Of a DNA stretch of 64,000 nt, positions 9,502 to 18,667 are shown in pieces. Position numbers and translations under genes: made by a program. The first letter of the stretch is position 1. The number at the start of each line of letters is the position of its first letter. Source of the DNA: CAWBLP01 sp963789495 (GTDB taxonomy: Bacteria > Pseudomonadota > Alphaproteobacteria > Acetobacterales > Acetobacteraceae); assembly GCA_963789495.1 (NCBI GenBank), contig CAWBLP010000009.1, positions 124,001-188,000 on the forward strand, given 5' to 3'. The notes beneath the pieces were generated by a model. It worked only from the letters and a program-made list of their open reading frames with translations, had not been told where the DNA came from and ran no database searches.

Positions 9502-10389
9502 TTGAAAGACCTTGTCAGACCAGCGCTGCGTAAATTCATTCGGACACTCAAAGTCCGCCCAGCAGACCACGAGGATCGACCGATCGCTTCCGCCACCCCC
9601 CTGCCCAAGCAGGAGGGGCCTGCTGCCGAATCCGATGGGTTGGTCCCACCGCCCGATGTGGCTCCGTCGCGTCTGGAGCTGTTTGGCTCAATAGCGCAGA
9701 TCCATGGCGAACTGTCTGCAGAATTGCCGTTCGCGACCGGATCCTGTGCCATGCTCGGGACAAACTTTGTCGGAGCCTTCAGTTACTTCAATTACGGATG
9801 CGAGGTGTCCAGCAGCACGATCGGGCGTTTCTGCTCGATCGGGCAGCGCAGCCTGATCAATCCAGGTGAGCACTCTCCCGAGTTTCTTTCCACGCATCCG
9901 TTTGCGACAGATCCGTCAGGCATCTCATGCGGAATGCATGCTTCCTCAGTCTATCGCGCAATTGCCGGCGCCCGGCTGCACAATATATCTCTCTCCCGGT
10001 CAGCCGGCCGGGTTTCCATTGGCAATGATGTGTGGATCGGGGCGCAGGTCATTGTCCTTGCGGGTGTGGAAGTGGGTCACGGAGCCATTCTCGCAGCAGG
10101 CGCCGTGGTGACGAGGAACGTGGCACCGTATTCGATCGTCGGTGGGGTGCCAGCACGCGTGCTGAAGATGCGCTTTGACGATCACACAATAGACCGCCTG
10201 CTGCAGTTGGCCTGGTGGGATTATGACCTCACCTCTCTCCGCGACGTGATCGATTACTCCGACATCGAGGGAGCGATCAGCTTGATGGAAAGCCGGAAAT
10301 CGCGTGGCGAACTAAGCCTGTTTCGACCTATGACGGCACAGGTGAAGGCCGGAGCCATCGTGACCTCAGGGCATGCCAGCTCGGCATAG
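9502..10389 (+). CDS. Left-handed beta-helix acyltransferase (CatB/Vat-like)
   Basis: The C-terminal two thirds is a hexapeptide-repeat xenobiotic/sugar acyltransferase: GRFCSIGQRSLINPGEHSPE and then IGNDVWIGAQVIVLAGVEVG, followed by GAVVTRNVAPYSIVGGVPAR and the usual W-W-D tail (LAWWDYD). The N-terminal 80 residues are proline-rich and not recognisable. The frame opens at 9409 inside the previous gene. A TTG at 9502 preceded by a GGGAG ribosome site is the more likely start. It probably transfers an acetyl group from acetyl-CoA to a sugar nucleotide or glycan, complementing the membrane acyltransferase upstream. It converges on the methyltransferase at 10437. Confidence 0.8.
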   Translation: MKDLVRPALRKFIRTLKVRPADHEDRPIASATPLPKQEGPAAESDGLVPPPDVAPSRLELFGSIAQIHGELSAELPFATGSCAMLGTNFVGAFSYFNYGCEVSSSTIGRFCSIGQRSLINPGEHSPEFLSTHPFATDPSGISCGMHASSVYRAIAGARLHNISLSRSAGRVSIGNDVWIGAQVIVLAGVEVGHGAILAAGAVVTRNVAPYSIVGGVPARVLKMRFDDHTIDRLLQLAWWDYDLTSLRDVIDYSDIEGAISLMESRKSRGELSLFRPMTAQVKAGAIVTSGHASSA

Positions 10390-10417
10390 CGTCAGAGATT
10401 CAACGACGCTGCCCAGC

Positions 10418-10433
10418 AGCCCGCATCCGGGCT
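10418..10433. terminator. Short hairpin between convergent genes
   Basis: A 6-bp GC-rich stem (AGCCCG / CGGGCT) with a 4-base loop sits in the 47-base gap between two convergent genes. It has no clear T-run, so a terminator role is an inference from position. Confidence 0.35.
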
Positions 10434-10436
10434 CGA

Positions 10437-11501
10437 TCATTTGCGGTGAGTGAACCACATCGATCCGCCACCACGCCACGCATTGCCGTCGGCAACGCGG
10501 TCCAGCGGGATTTGCGAAAACAGATCATGGAAGCGGCCATCCTGACAGACGAAGCATGTGGGGAAGAGAGGTTCAATTCTTGAACGTGCATTCATTAAAT
10601 ACACTGCCAACATATATTGCTCGTTCCAATACCAGTCTACAAACATATCAGGATAATCATACGGCAGCGCGATGTCATGGATGTGTATGATAACGCCCGG
10701 CTTCAGCCTGGGAAGAACATCAATCATAAAGACAGTAACATCGGAATTCATAAATGACCTATGACTCCCGTCGAAAAACAGAATGTCGTTTTCCTCCAAT
10801 TCATCGAATATCGTGAGATCGCAGGTCTCAAGGCCATCGCGGATCACCAAATCACAGATTGCGTCGATCGCTGCGCGCGGCTCCGGATCAATCGACGTGA
10901 TCCTGGTATTGAGACGGTGATCCCGGATTGCCTTGTATGCGAAGCAGGTTGTGCCGCCGGAGCCGATCTCCAGATACCGGCGCGGGCGACGGCTCTTCAC
11001 CATGGTATAGAGGGCGAGACTGTCGAAGGGACAAACCGGAATTCCGAACCACGCAGGCCGGGGCAGGTCTGCTTCCGAAAACTGCCTCGGGATATCTGCC
11101 AGATCCGGCAGCGTCGCCAACATCTCCTCAAAGAACCCGCGATAGTCCCGGATATGCTCACCAAACCACTTGGCCAGGCTTTCGATCGGCGGCTGCGTGA
11201 CACCCCAGCGCGGCTTGAGACTGCGAGAGGGTCGATATTCGACAGGCAGCGCGTATCGTGCATACGCGTTGCCGGGAAGCATTTCCAACTGATTGCGCGC
11301 AGCAATGGCTGCAGCCAATGGCGCCGCGCCATGCGCCGATTGCGCATGATCGCGATCAGGTCGCGCCTGGTCGCGATCATGTCGCGCCGCATCCCGCTCC
11401 GCCAGGGCGCGATCTCGTTCTGCCATGGCACGTGCTTTTTCCAGCATGGCACTATCACGGGACTCAATCAGCCGACGTATGTCGGGAACCCGGCGGACCA
11501 C
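10437..11501 (-). CDS. SAM-dependent methyltransferase with N-terminal coiled coil
   Basis: 354 aa. The N-terminal region holds five heptads of the form AxxxRDx (about residues 18-52), likely a short coiled coil. The C-terminal half is a class I methyltransferase-like fold: RRYLEIGSGGTTCFAYKA (SAM loop), ITSIDPEPR (acidic end of strand 2), ILFFDGSHR and PGVIIHIHDIALPYDYP. This set matches the Methyltransf_24 group often found with surface glycan genes. It is the last gene of a minus-strand run (GT at 12783, methyltransferase at 11570, this gene). The DNA is relatively A/T-rich in its 3' part. Substrate unknown. Confidence 0.75.
   Translation of the reverse strand: MVRRVPDIRRLIESRDSAMLEKARAMAERDRALAERDAARHDRDQARPDRDHAQSAHGAAPLAAAIAARNQLEMLPGNAYARYALPVEYRPSRSLKPRWGVTQPPIESLAKWFGEHIRDYRGFFEEMLATLPDLADIPRQFSEADLPRPAWFGIPVCPFDSLALYTMVKSRRPRRYLEIGSGGTTCFAYKAIRDHRLNTRITSIDPEPRAAIDAICDLVIRDGLETCDLTIFDELEENDILFFDGSHRSFMNSDVTVFMIDVLPRLKPGVIIHIHDIALPYDYPDMFVDWYWNEQYMLAVYLMNARSRIEPLFPTCFVCQDGRFHDLFSQIPLDRVADGNAWRGGGSMWFTHRK
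11346..11450 (-). repeat. 21-bp heptad repeats inside the methyltransferase gene
   Basis: Five 21-bp units encode AMLEKAR, AMAERDR, ALAERDA, ARHDRDQ and ARPDRDH. At DNA level the units share a GTCGCGATC core. They encode a probable coiled coil. Confidence 0.7.
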
Positions 11502-11569
11502 GCCTTTCGCGAACCGCCGAATCGCGGCCCTTCCATAGAAGCTTCGCTGGCTGCGGCGATCTGACTGGC

Positions 11570-12568
11570 TCAGGTGAACCCCACCTCAATTCCGGACCGG
11601 AGCGGCTTCCGGCAGATCATCCAATCCTGGAACGAATATCGTTCCGGTGGGGGTCGAACCTCCAGCACCTCAAGGTAGCGACCCCAGAATTCGCGGGCAA
11701 TTTCGCGCTTCCAGAATGCCTGACTGACACTGATGTCGCCACAATGGAACCAGTCGAGATCCATTGCCGGCGTCTCATAAACTCGTGATGAATGGTTTTC
11801 CCGTACCCAGCTCTCCTGGCGATGGCGATAATAGAACTCCCAGGCATTTTCCGTGTGTATGGTCTGAATCAGCAAACCGCCCGGCCGGAGAACTCGCCTC
11901 AGTTCCAATAGCCAGGTATCCCACAGGTATTTGGTGTGGGTAAATACACTGAAGCCATAGATTACATCGAAGCTATTGTCCTCAAAGGGAAGAGAAGGAA
12001 GCACCGTTCCTGTAAAAATATTGAATTCATTGGGGAAGTGCCGGCGCAGCCACTCAATGCAACGCGCCTGGATATCAACACCATGCAGTTGCCAGTTGGA
12101 CGCTTCATGATCGGCATGAAAGTGGCGCAATACCCGGCCCGTCGAGCAGCCGAAATCCATGATTGCCAGGTTGGGCTTAAGACCAAGATGCTTATCAATC
12201 ACGCCCCGAAGCAGATCGGCATCGTAGCGCCCCATGTCCAGATACGTCGCGTCATCGGCCGGATACCCCATTCGGTCCGCGATTGCCGGCAGGGGAAGCT
12301 TCTCTCCGGACACGAGAACAACGGGTTCAAATTCAGGTGGGGGACTATCAAACAGATAATCGATCGGCTGATGGAACGCGAAGCGGGGCATCACCGTATA
12401 TTCCGCGCGCATCACTTGCGCGGCGCGTTCCACTATGGCTTGGCCATCTCCGCCATGTGCTATACGCGCGGCAACACGAGCAGCTATGGAATCAATTACC
12501 CGCTTCGGGATCCGGCTCGCCAGAATCCGTTCTTTCAGAAGATTTAAGCGTGCCTGCGGGGGCGGCAT
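11570..12568 (-). CDS. Class I SAM-dependent methyltransferase
   Basis: The methyltransferase core is clear: IMDFGCSTGRVLRHF (SAM motif I), LHGVDIQARCIEWL (motif II), LPSLPFEDNSFDVIYGFSVFTH (post I/motif II) and LRRVLRPGGLLIQTIH. The N-terminus (KERILASRIPKRVIDSIAARVAARI) is basic and helical. The open frame extends up to 12673, but the extra 35 residues look non-coding and the ATG at 12568 is preferred; no strong ribosome site is seen for either. It lies between the fused glycosyltransferase and a second methyltransferase on the same strand, so it probably methylates a glycan residue or a precursor. Confidence 0.8.
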   Translation of the reverse strand: MPPPQARLNLLKERILASRIPKRVIDSIAARVAARIAHGGDGQAIVERAAQVMRAEYTVMPRFAFHQPIDYLFDSPPPEFEPVVLVSGEKLPLPAIADRMGYPADDATYLDMGRYDADLLRGVIDKHLGLKPNLAIMDFGCSTGRVLRHFHADHEASNWQLHGVDIQARCIEWLRRHFPNEFNIFTGTVLPSLPFEDNSFDVIYGFSVFTHTKYLWDTWLLELRRVLRPGGLLIQTIHTENAWEFYYRHRQESWVRENHSSRVYETPAMDLDWFHCGDISVSQAFWKREIAREFWGRYLEVLEVRPPPERYSFQDWMICRKPLRSGIEVGFT

Positions 12569-12782
12569 TATGATGTCAGAACTCCGAAGTGCGGAGGACC
12601 GCGTGGTTCCGCGGCCATCTCCGACCTCATTACGACGACCTTCCTCGATCAGCAAGAGGCCGCATCCTGCCACGCTGGTCAGTGAGTGAATGGACTATGA
12701 CAATCGCCGCCCGGCACCTCGGCAGCAGCAGGGCAACAACACTGACCCGGCCCATCAGGAGGCCGAACCCTCCACCGGAGGT

Positions 12783-15700
12783 TCACCCGTTCGACCACGA
12801 CCACCAATGCTGCTCAAATCGGTTGTCATTGAATGCGTCATAGACCGGCGGATCAACCAGATCGAATTCGGCACGGTGCCGTCCCGCCAACTGCCGCAGG
12901 CGTCGAAACCTGCCGTACATCCAACCTATGGCCCGCAACTGCCCGGGATCCCGGCTGCCGGGATCGCGCCATAGTTCCAACGAGCGCATGACCTCGACCG
13001 TCGCCTCCATCTCGCGCAACGCGGCAGTTCCAACCGTACCGGCATCGTCCCGACTGGCAAGATGCTGCGCCACACTATGCGCAAGATCGAAGTCGGTGCT
13101 CCAATGGCCACAGAATGCCTTGCGGTATCGCAGGCACGTCTTGAACAGGGCAACGGCATCTTCCACCGGACGCTTGCTGAGTGCGTAATCCATACCGCCC
13201 GGCGTGCGCCACAGGTACCAGGCGCGCAGATCTTCCAGTTCAGCGCGCGGCGACGCCGTGGTACGCTCTTCCGGATAGTTGTTGAAGACACCCAGCATCT
13301 TCGGCACATGCAGCGAACGAATGAACGGCAACAAGCGGTTCTTGAATTCGGTATCACCGGCCGCCCGGTAGCTGTCATCGTACCAGCCGAAACGATCATG
13401 CATGGACCGACGATACAGCCCGCCAACCCAGGACAGGTAGGTCGTGTCCAGATACACCAGATCCTGGCGATAGCCGATCCGATCGTAGGGCATGACATCA
13501 GAATCATAGATCCCGTCGTGATCCACATTGGTCACGATGCTGTCGGCCATCACCCAGTCGACATCGCGATGATCGTCCAGTTTGCCCGCCAGGATACGCA
13601 ATGCGTCGGGATGAAGCCCTTCATCGGCGCCCAGGAAGGCCAGATAGGGAGCCTGGGAGAGTCGAATGCCGCGGTTCCACGCGGCCTGGATGGTTTCCCG
13701 CTCCGCCGAGCGCGCGTATAGGACCGGCAGAGACCTGGCTGCCAGAAATGCCTTCAGGGCAGCGTATTCGTTCGCAGGGGAATTGCTGTCGATCAGAACG
13801 ACTTCCACTGCGCCGGCTCGGGCAAGGCTCTGATTCGCCAGCATCGTCAGCAAGGTCGGCAGCTTATCGGCCGCGTTGTACAAGGAAACAATGACGCTCA
13901 CGCGCGGATCGACGGAGCCGCGGAAATCCTCCCGCACGGCAAGAGGCAGGTCAGGCTTGGTCCGATTGCGGGACAGCGCGTCCTGCATCAGTGCGAGGCA
14001 CCGGCTGTTTGTGTCCGCGGCAGTGCCGAACATGGCCTCGGCCGCCTCTGCCTCCGCGAGGTAACCCAGTTCCCTCAATGAGGACATTACGTAGGGAAGG
14101 TCGCCGCGCATGTCGCGGCCGAGCCATCTCATCGTGCGCAGCAGATAGGTTACGGCAACCAAGGTGTTCCCACGCCGCCGCTCAAGCTGCGCCATCTCAC
14201 GGAACAGCGTCACACGATCGATCAGCCGGGTCGCCACGAGCGAGGACAGCCAACGCAACTTGGCGTCCACGTCCCGGGCAGAGCGCGGATGGTCAGTGAG
14301 GATCCGTCGATGGACGTCGGCGAGAGATCTTGCAGCCACCAACTGAGAGATACTGCGCTGTGACAGGCCTGTACGGGACTCTATCTCGGACTTGACCAAG
14401 AAACGCGAATGCGGGTGATGCGGTCCACGCCGAACCACGGTGAGGCCGGCGCGGACGGACTTTCGTACCGCGTGTGAGCGCTGCCGAAGGTCGGGCGGCA
14501 GTCGCTGCCAGATTTGGCGAAAAGGTATCCCGACGGCACGTCGTGTCAGTCGATACGAGCCGCTCAGCAGACCCTTGGCCTGGTGCGTCACCGGGTTGGG
14601 CGCTGCCTGCACTTGCTCGACAGCGTTGGCCAGATCGCCCGCGATTTCAACCGCCGTCTGCCGTGCTTGCCTGTCGACTTGCGGCTCAGGCCGGTAGATA
14701 TCCTGAAGTGACGCTTCGTCACGCTCCAACCTGCGACGGGTGATTTGCTCCAGAAGAGCGTCCCGATGCCGGTCGTAGTCTTTCAACACGGTCTCAACAG
14801 ATGCCGCCGCCTGCCGGCTGCAATCAAGATCGGTAAGCAACCAAGGCAACTCTGGGAGATGCCGTGACAGCCAGTCCGCGATTCCTGCATGCGAGGAGGC
14901 AACGATGGGGCAACCTGCCATGATCGCCTCAAGCGACGCGAGATTGAACGTGTCGTAGCGCGATGGCAGCAGCAGCAGCGTGCGCGCCTGAAACAGCTCG
15001 GCGACCTTGGCGCGGGGCAATCCACCGATGATCTCGGGGTGCAGCCCGCGCAATCGCGCCATTGATTCGATCACCGGCAAAGATCCCGAGCCCGTCCGGT
15101 TCGGGCCGTCAGGGCCAATCAGCAGCAAGCGGTTATAGCTGGAAGGGTCCACGCACCAGGCGATATCAAGGAAAAGATCCGGACCTTTCCACTTCTCACG
15201 CCGGCCAAAGAACGCAAGGTCAGGAGAGCGTTGATCACGTGGTGAGGCGTGGAGCTCCGGCCGAGCAACGATCCAAAGCGGGTCGAACAGGTTGATCTGA
15301 CGGGGCGCGATCCGTTGCCACTGCTGCGAATAACGATGACTGATCGCGTAGCGGGCATCCGCAACCCGGAACTGCAATCGCTCCTTGACGCGCAATTGCG
15401 CCAACACACGCTGCTGGTCGCCATCCGGCCAGCCCAGGCGAAACGCGCTGGACAGCGTTCCATGCATGGCGAGTGCGACAACACCGATCTGCACCCCCTC
15501 GGCAGCAAACGCAGGACGGATGAAAGCCCCAACCGGGCGGAAGTCCGGCACGTCCACAACGTCAAACGCAGTCGGCGCCCCAGCCTCTTTGGCCGACGCT
15601 GCAAAATTCCGGCAGAATACATAATCTCCCAGCATCCATTGCAGGTCGCTCGAGACCCGCTCCGACCGGCCGGACCACATTTCCCTAAACGGAATAGCGA

Positions 15701-15917
15701 TTGCGTTGGGCGGACGTGCCAGATCACGCGGCTCATCCCTGACAAAATAATAAAAAGTGTCGTCCGGCCGTTGCGAAATAATTTTCTGGTAGACAGTCTG
15801 GCCGCCACCGGTAGAACCGAATAGATCAAACTCAATAATTAGAACGGCTTGCCCTCCGCGGGACCCGGGCGGCACCGGTGGCGATTTCACAATGCGGGTT
15901 TCAATCTGGTTCATCAT
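12783..15917 (-). CDS. Fused glycosyltransferase: GT4-like N-terminal and GT2 C-terminal domains
   Basis: 1044 aa. The N-terminal third has the GT4 pattern: EFDLFGSTGGGQTVYQKI, then FFGRREKWKGPDLFL and the donor site LLLPSRYDTFNLASLEAIMAGCPIVAS. A middle section of about 250 residues (430-680) is basic and helical with no domain I recognise. The C-terminal third is GT2-like: VSVIVSLYNAADKLPTLLTML, EVVLIDSNSP, YLAFLGADEGLHPDAL (DxD-type acidic site) and RRSMHDRFGWYDDSYRAAGDTEFKNRL. The protein therefore could add two different sugars. It heads a three-gene minus-strand run with two methyltransferases and is divergent from the other fused GT across a 256-base gap. No frame damage is seen over its 3.1 kb. 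Confidence 0.8.
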   Translation of the reverse strand: MMNQIETRIVKSPPVPPGSRGGQAVLIIEFDLFGSTGGGQTVYQKIISQRPDDTFYYFVRDEPRDLARPPNAIAIPFREMWSGRSERVSSDLQWMLGDYVFCRNFAASAKEAGAPTAFDVVDVPDFRPVGAFIRPAFAAEGVQIGVVALAMHGTLSSAFRLGWPDGDQQRVLAQLRVKERLQFRVADARYAISHRYSQQWQRIAPRQINLFDPLWIVARPELHASPRDQRSPDLAFFGRREKWKGPDLFLDIAWCVDPSSYNRLLLIGPDGPNRTGSGSLPVIESMARLRGLHPEIIGGLPRAKVAELFQARTLLLLPSRYDTFNLASLEAIMAGCPIVASSHAGIADWLSRHLPELPWLLTDLDCSRQAAASVETVLKDYDRHRDALLEQITRRRLERDEASLQDIYRPEPQVDRQARQTAVEIAGDLANAVEQVQAAPNPVTHQAKGLLSGSYRLTRRAVGIPFRQIWQRLPPDLRQRSHAVRKSVRAGLTVVRRGPHHPHSRFLVKSEIESRTGLSQRSISQLVAARSLADVHRRILTDHPRSARDVDAKLRWLSSLVATRLIDRVTLFREMAQLERRRGNTLVAVTYLLRTMRWLGRDMRGDLPYVMSSLRELGYLAEAEAAEAMFGTAADTNSRCLALMQDALSRNRTKPDLPLAVREDFRGSVDPRVSVIVSLYNAADKLPTLLTMLANQSLARAGAVEVVLIDSNSPANEYAALKAFLAARSLPVLYARSAERETIQAAWNRGIRLSQAPYLAFLGADEGLHPDALRILAGKLDDHRDVDWVMADSIVTNVDHDGIYDSDVMPYDRIGYRQDLVYLDTTYLSWVGGLYRRSMHDRFGWYDDSYRAAGDTEFKNRLLPFIRSLHVPKMLGVFNNYPEERTTASPRAELEDLRAWYLWRTPGGMDYALSKRPVEDAVALFKTCLRYRKAFCGHWSTDFDLAHSVAQHLASRDDAGTVGTAALREMEATVEVMRSLELWRDPGSRDPGQLRAIGWMYGRFRRLRQLAGRHRAEFDLVDPPVYDAFNDNRFEQHWWSWSNG

Positions 15918-16173
15918 CTAGCCTTAAGAGTGCGGGCAGCTGCGTCTCAGCACAACGAGCAGATGTCAACACACGTCGCTTGGCTGACCCTAAAGGAATC
16001 CTGCCTGACTCAGATCAAGTAGCGTAACGCGCTTGATCACGTTTTGGTCAGAAATGTCGCGCTGCTGTTCATAAATGATGGATCGTAGCAGCCTCACAAT
16101 CAACCGTCCCGATCGAACAGCGCAACCCAATCTCTCTGCCGAGGTTGGATAACGAAGCCGTCTGACTGCCGTC

Positions 16174-18657
16174 ATGATTGACGGGCGCGCAGCGATTGAT
16201 CAGAAGGACCGACCGGTTGCATCTCCACAGCACATGCCCTCCTCGAATCGCAAATCCACACCCGACCCATCCACCCCACCCGCAGATGCTTTCATCATCG
16301 ACCCCAACCTGCAGACCGTGCTCGGCCACTATTTCGAGTACGACGCCGCGGTCGCACGCGGCTTGCGCGCGGTTGGCCAACATCCGGTTGTGCTGGCACA
16401 CCGGTTCGTCGATCGCGACATTGTGGACCGGATCGATGCGCAACCCACTTTCCGGCACACGATCTGGCCGGATGACGGGCGCGCCGGCCGATGGCCGACA
16501 GCCAAGGCCAACCTTGCATTTCTAGTCGATCTGCTACGCGCGATCCGTCGCGAGCCGCGCGGGCGTCACGTGGTCTGCTTTGCCCACACCTTCATCAACC
16601 GGCAGTTCCTGGCGCTCGCCGTGCTGCCGCTGCTATTGTTCGGGCGCCGGAGCTATGCGTTCGTCTACCTGTTCCGCTATCAGGCAGGATTCTATCAAGG
16701 CCGCCTCGCCCGTCTCGGCTTCCGCCTGCTGGAAGCACTCGCACGCTGGCGTTCAATCCGACTGGCGAGTGACAGCGACCGACTGGCCGCCGATCTGCAG
16801 CATCTGACGGGGCTGCCGGTGGAAGTGCTGCCGATTCCGCATGTTCCGCCGCCGGACGTGCCGCGTGCCAAAGCCGACCATGACCACCGCTGCCATTTTG
16901 TCAGCCTCGGCAATGCGCGCGACGAGAAGGGCATTCTCGAAATCCTCGACGCCATTCGCTGGCTGCGCGACAATAATCAACGCGATGGCTGCCGTTTCAC
17001 CCTGCAATGCAATGACGCCGTTCCGGACATCGCCGCCGCGATCACGGCATTCCGTGACGAGCACGTTCCGGACTGCTGTCTGCTGTTCAACACTCTGCCG
17101 AGCGCGGCGTACTATGAGATTCTGTGGCAGGCGGATGTGGTGCTGCTGCCGTACTGGTCGAGCATCTACGCCAGCCGAACCTCCGGTGTGTTCATGGAGG
17201 CGCTCTCGGCGGGGAAGCCGGTCATCGCCTCGGACAGTACGTGGATGGCCGCCCAGCTGGCGAACCACGGTGCCGGCCTGGTGTGCCGGGAACGTGATCC
17301 TGTCTCGCTCGCGCAGACGATGCGGGCTGCGCGTGATCAGTGCGCCGAGCTGACCGCGCGCGCGCAGGCGCGGTCTGGCGAATGGCTCGCCACCCATAAC
17401 CCGACGACACTGGCGGAACGGCTGATGCAGCGACGCGCTACCGACCTGGTGCGCCATATCGCGCTGCTGTATCCGTGGTCGGACATCGCCGCCCCGCAAG
17501 GCGGGGCCGGGCGACGTTGCAGTCTTTTGCTCGAGTTCCTGCGCACGCAGTCGGTGGAGATAGCTGTCCTGAGCGGTGGCGACGCACCGACCAGACGCGC
17601 CGATACCGTCACATTCGAAACCATCGGCTCCTCCAGCCGGCCGCTGCAGGCGACCCGCCTGCTGCTGCGCGCCGTGCTGCGGCTGCGCTACGGAAAGGCC
17701 GGACGCGCACTGGAATGGCTGGTCTGGGAATTCCTGCGGCCTCGGCTCGACCTGAGGTTACGCCGCCAACTCGGCCGCGTCGTCGCGAACACCGACGTCG
17801 TGCTGCTGGAATACCCGTTCTGGGCCTCGGTGGTTGTCCCCGCCGCGCACCGCGCCGGACGCCGCGTCGTCATCACTGCGCATGACATCCTGTCAGACCA
17901 GGCCGTCGGCGTGCCGCCGCTGCACCGTTTGCTCTGGCGATGGGAACGCCAGGCGCTGCTCGCCGCGGATGCTGTCGTCGCGGTCTCCTCCACCGATGTC
18001 GCGCGGCTGGCGGAGCACGGCATCGCCGCGGAGCTCGCCCCAAATCCGGCCGACGTGCAGGCATTCGCCTCCCTGTCACGCGCGCCGGCGGCGGAGATCG
18101 CGGACGCAGCGCGCCGGCTCGATCTGCCGTTCCGGAAGATCGCGTTGTTCGTCGGCAGCCGGCACCCACCGAACCTCGTCGCCGTCGACCACCTCCACGA
18201 CATCGCGGCGGAACTGGCCGCACGGCCGGATGCGGGGGATATCGGCATCGTCGTCGCCGGCAGTTGCGCGGAACAGCAGCGATCCGCCCACTTCGCCGCG
18301 CTCGGCCAGGTCGACGAACCGCTCCTGCTGGAGCTGTACCGCATCGCCGCCGCCGCCATCATTCCGCTGGCATCCGGAACCGGCTCATCGCTGAAGACCG
18401 TCGAAGCCATGGCAGCCGGAATGCCGGTCCTCGGCACGCCGGTCGCATTTCGTGGCCTGGAAATCGAGGATGGCGACACGGCGCTGATCGAGCCGGAATT
18501 CAACCGGTTTGCGGCCCGCCTCGTCAGTCTGCTGCATGACGAAGCCTCATGTGCACGCATCGGCGAGGCCGCCCGCCAGTTTGCCGCGCAATTCGACTAC
18601 CGCCTGTGCTTCCAACCCTATCTGCCGCTGCTCGGCCTGGCCGCGCACGAAAAATGA
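16174..18657 (+). CDS. Fused double glycosyltransferase (two GT-B domains, 827 aa)
   Basis: Two GT-B type glycosyltransferase halves in one chain. The first (to about residue 425) starts IDPNLQTVLGHYFEYDAAV and ends LATHNPTTLAERL, with the donor site LPYWSSIYASRTSGVFMEALSAGKPVIAS; this half resembles the stand-alone enzyme at 2012. The second (about 430-825) starts IALLYPWSDIAAPQGGAGRR and carries FVGSRHPPNLVAVDHL and the acidic donor site ASGTGSSLKTVEAMAAGMPVLGTP, as in GT4 enzymes that use nucleotide sugars. An alternative start is at 16234. Two activities in one polypeptide suggest successive additions to one acceptor. It is convergent with the SDR at 18668, 10 bases away. Confidence 0.8.
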   Translation: MIDGRAAIDQKDRPVASPQHMPSSNRKSTPDPSTPPADAFIIDPNLQTVLGHYFEYDAAVARGLRAVGQHPVVLAHRFVDRDIVDRIDAQPTFRHTIWPDDGRAGRWPTAKANLAFLVDLLRAIRREPRGRHVVCFAHTFINRQFLALAVLPLLLFGRRSYAFVYLFRYQAGFYQGRLARLGFRLLEALARWRSIRLASDSDRLAADLQHLTGLPVEVLPIPHVPPPDVPRAKADHDHRCHFVSLGNARDEKGILEILDAIRWLRDNNQRDGCRFTLQCNDAVPDIAAAITAFRDEHVPDCCLLFNTLPSAAYYEILWQADVVLLPYWSSIYASRTSGVFMEALSAGKPVIASDSTWMAAQLANHGAGLVCRERDPVSLAQTMRAARDQCAELTARAQARSGEWLATHNPTTLAERLMQRRATDLVRHIALLYPWSDIAAPQGGAGRRCSLLLEFLRTQSVEIAVLSGGDAPTRRADTVTFETIGSSSRPLQATRLLLRAVLRLRYGKAGRALEWLVWEFLRPRLDLRLRRQLGRVVANTDVVLLEYPFWASVVVPAAHRAGRRVVITAHDILSDQAVGVPPLHRLLWRWERQALLAADAVVAVSSTDVARLAEHGIAAELAPNPADVQAFASLSRAPAAEIADAARRLDLPFRKIALFVGSRHPPNLVAVDHLHDIAAELAARPDAGDIGIVVAGSCAEQQRSAHFAALGQVDEPLLLELYRIAAAAIIPLASGTGSSLKTVEAMAAGMPVLGTPVAFRGLEIEDGDTALIEPEFNRFAARLVSLLHDEASCARIGEAARQFAAQFDYRLCFQPYLPLLGLAAHEK

Positions 18658-18667
18658 CGACGCCCGC

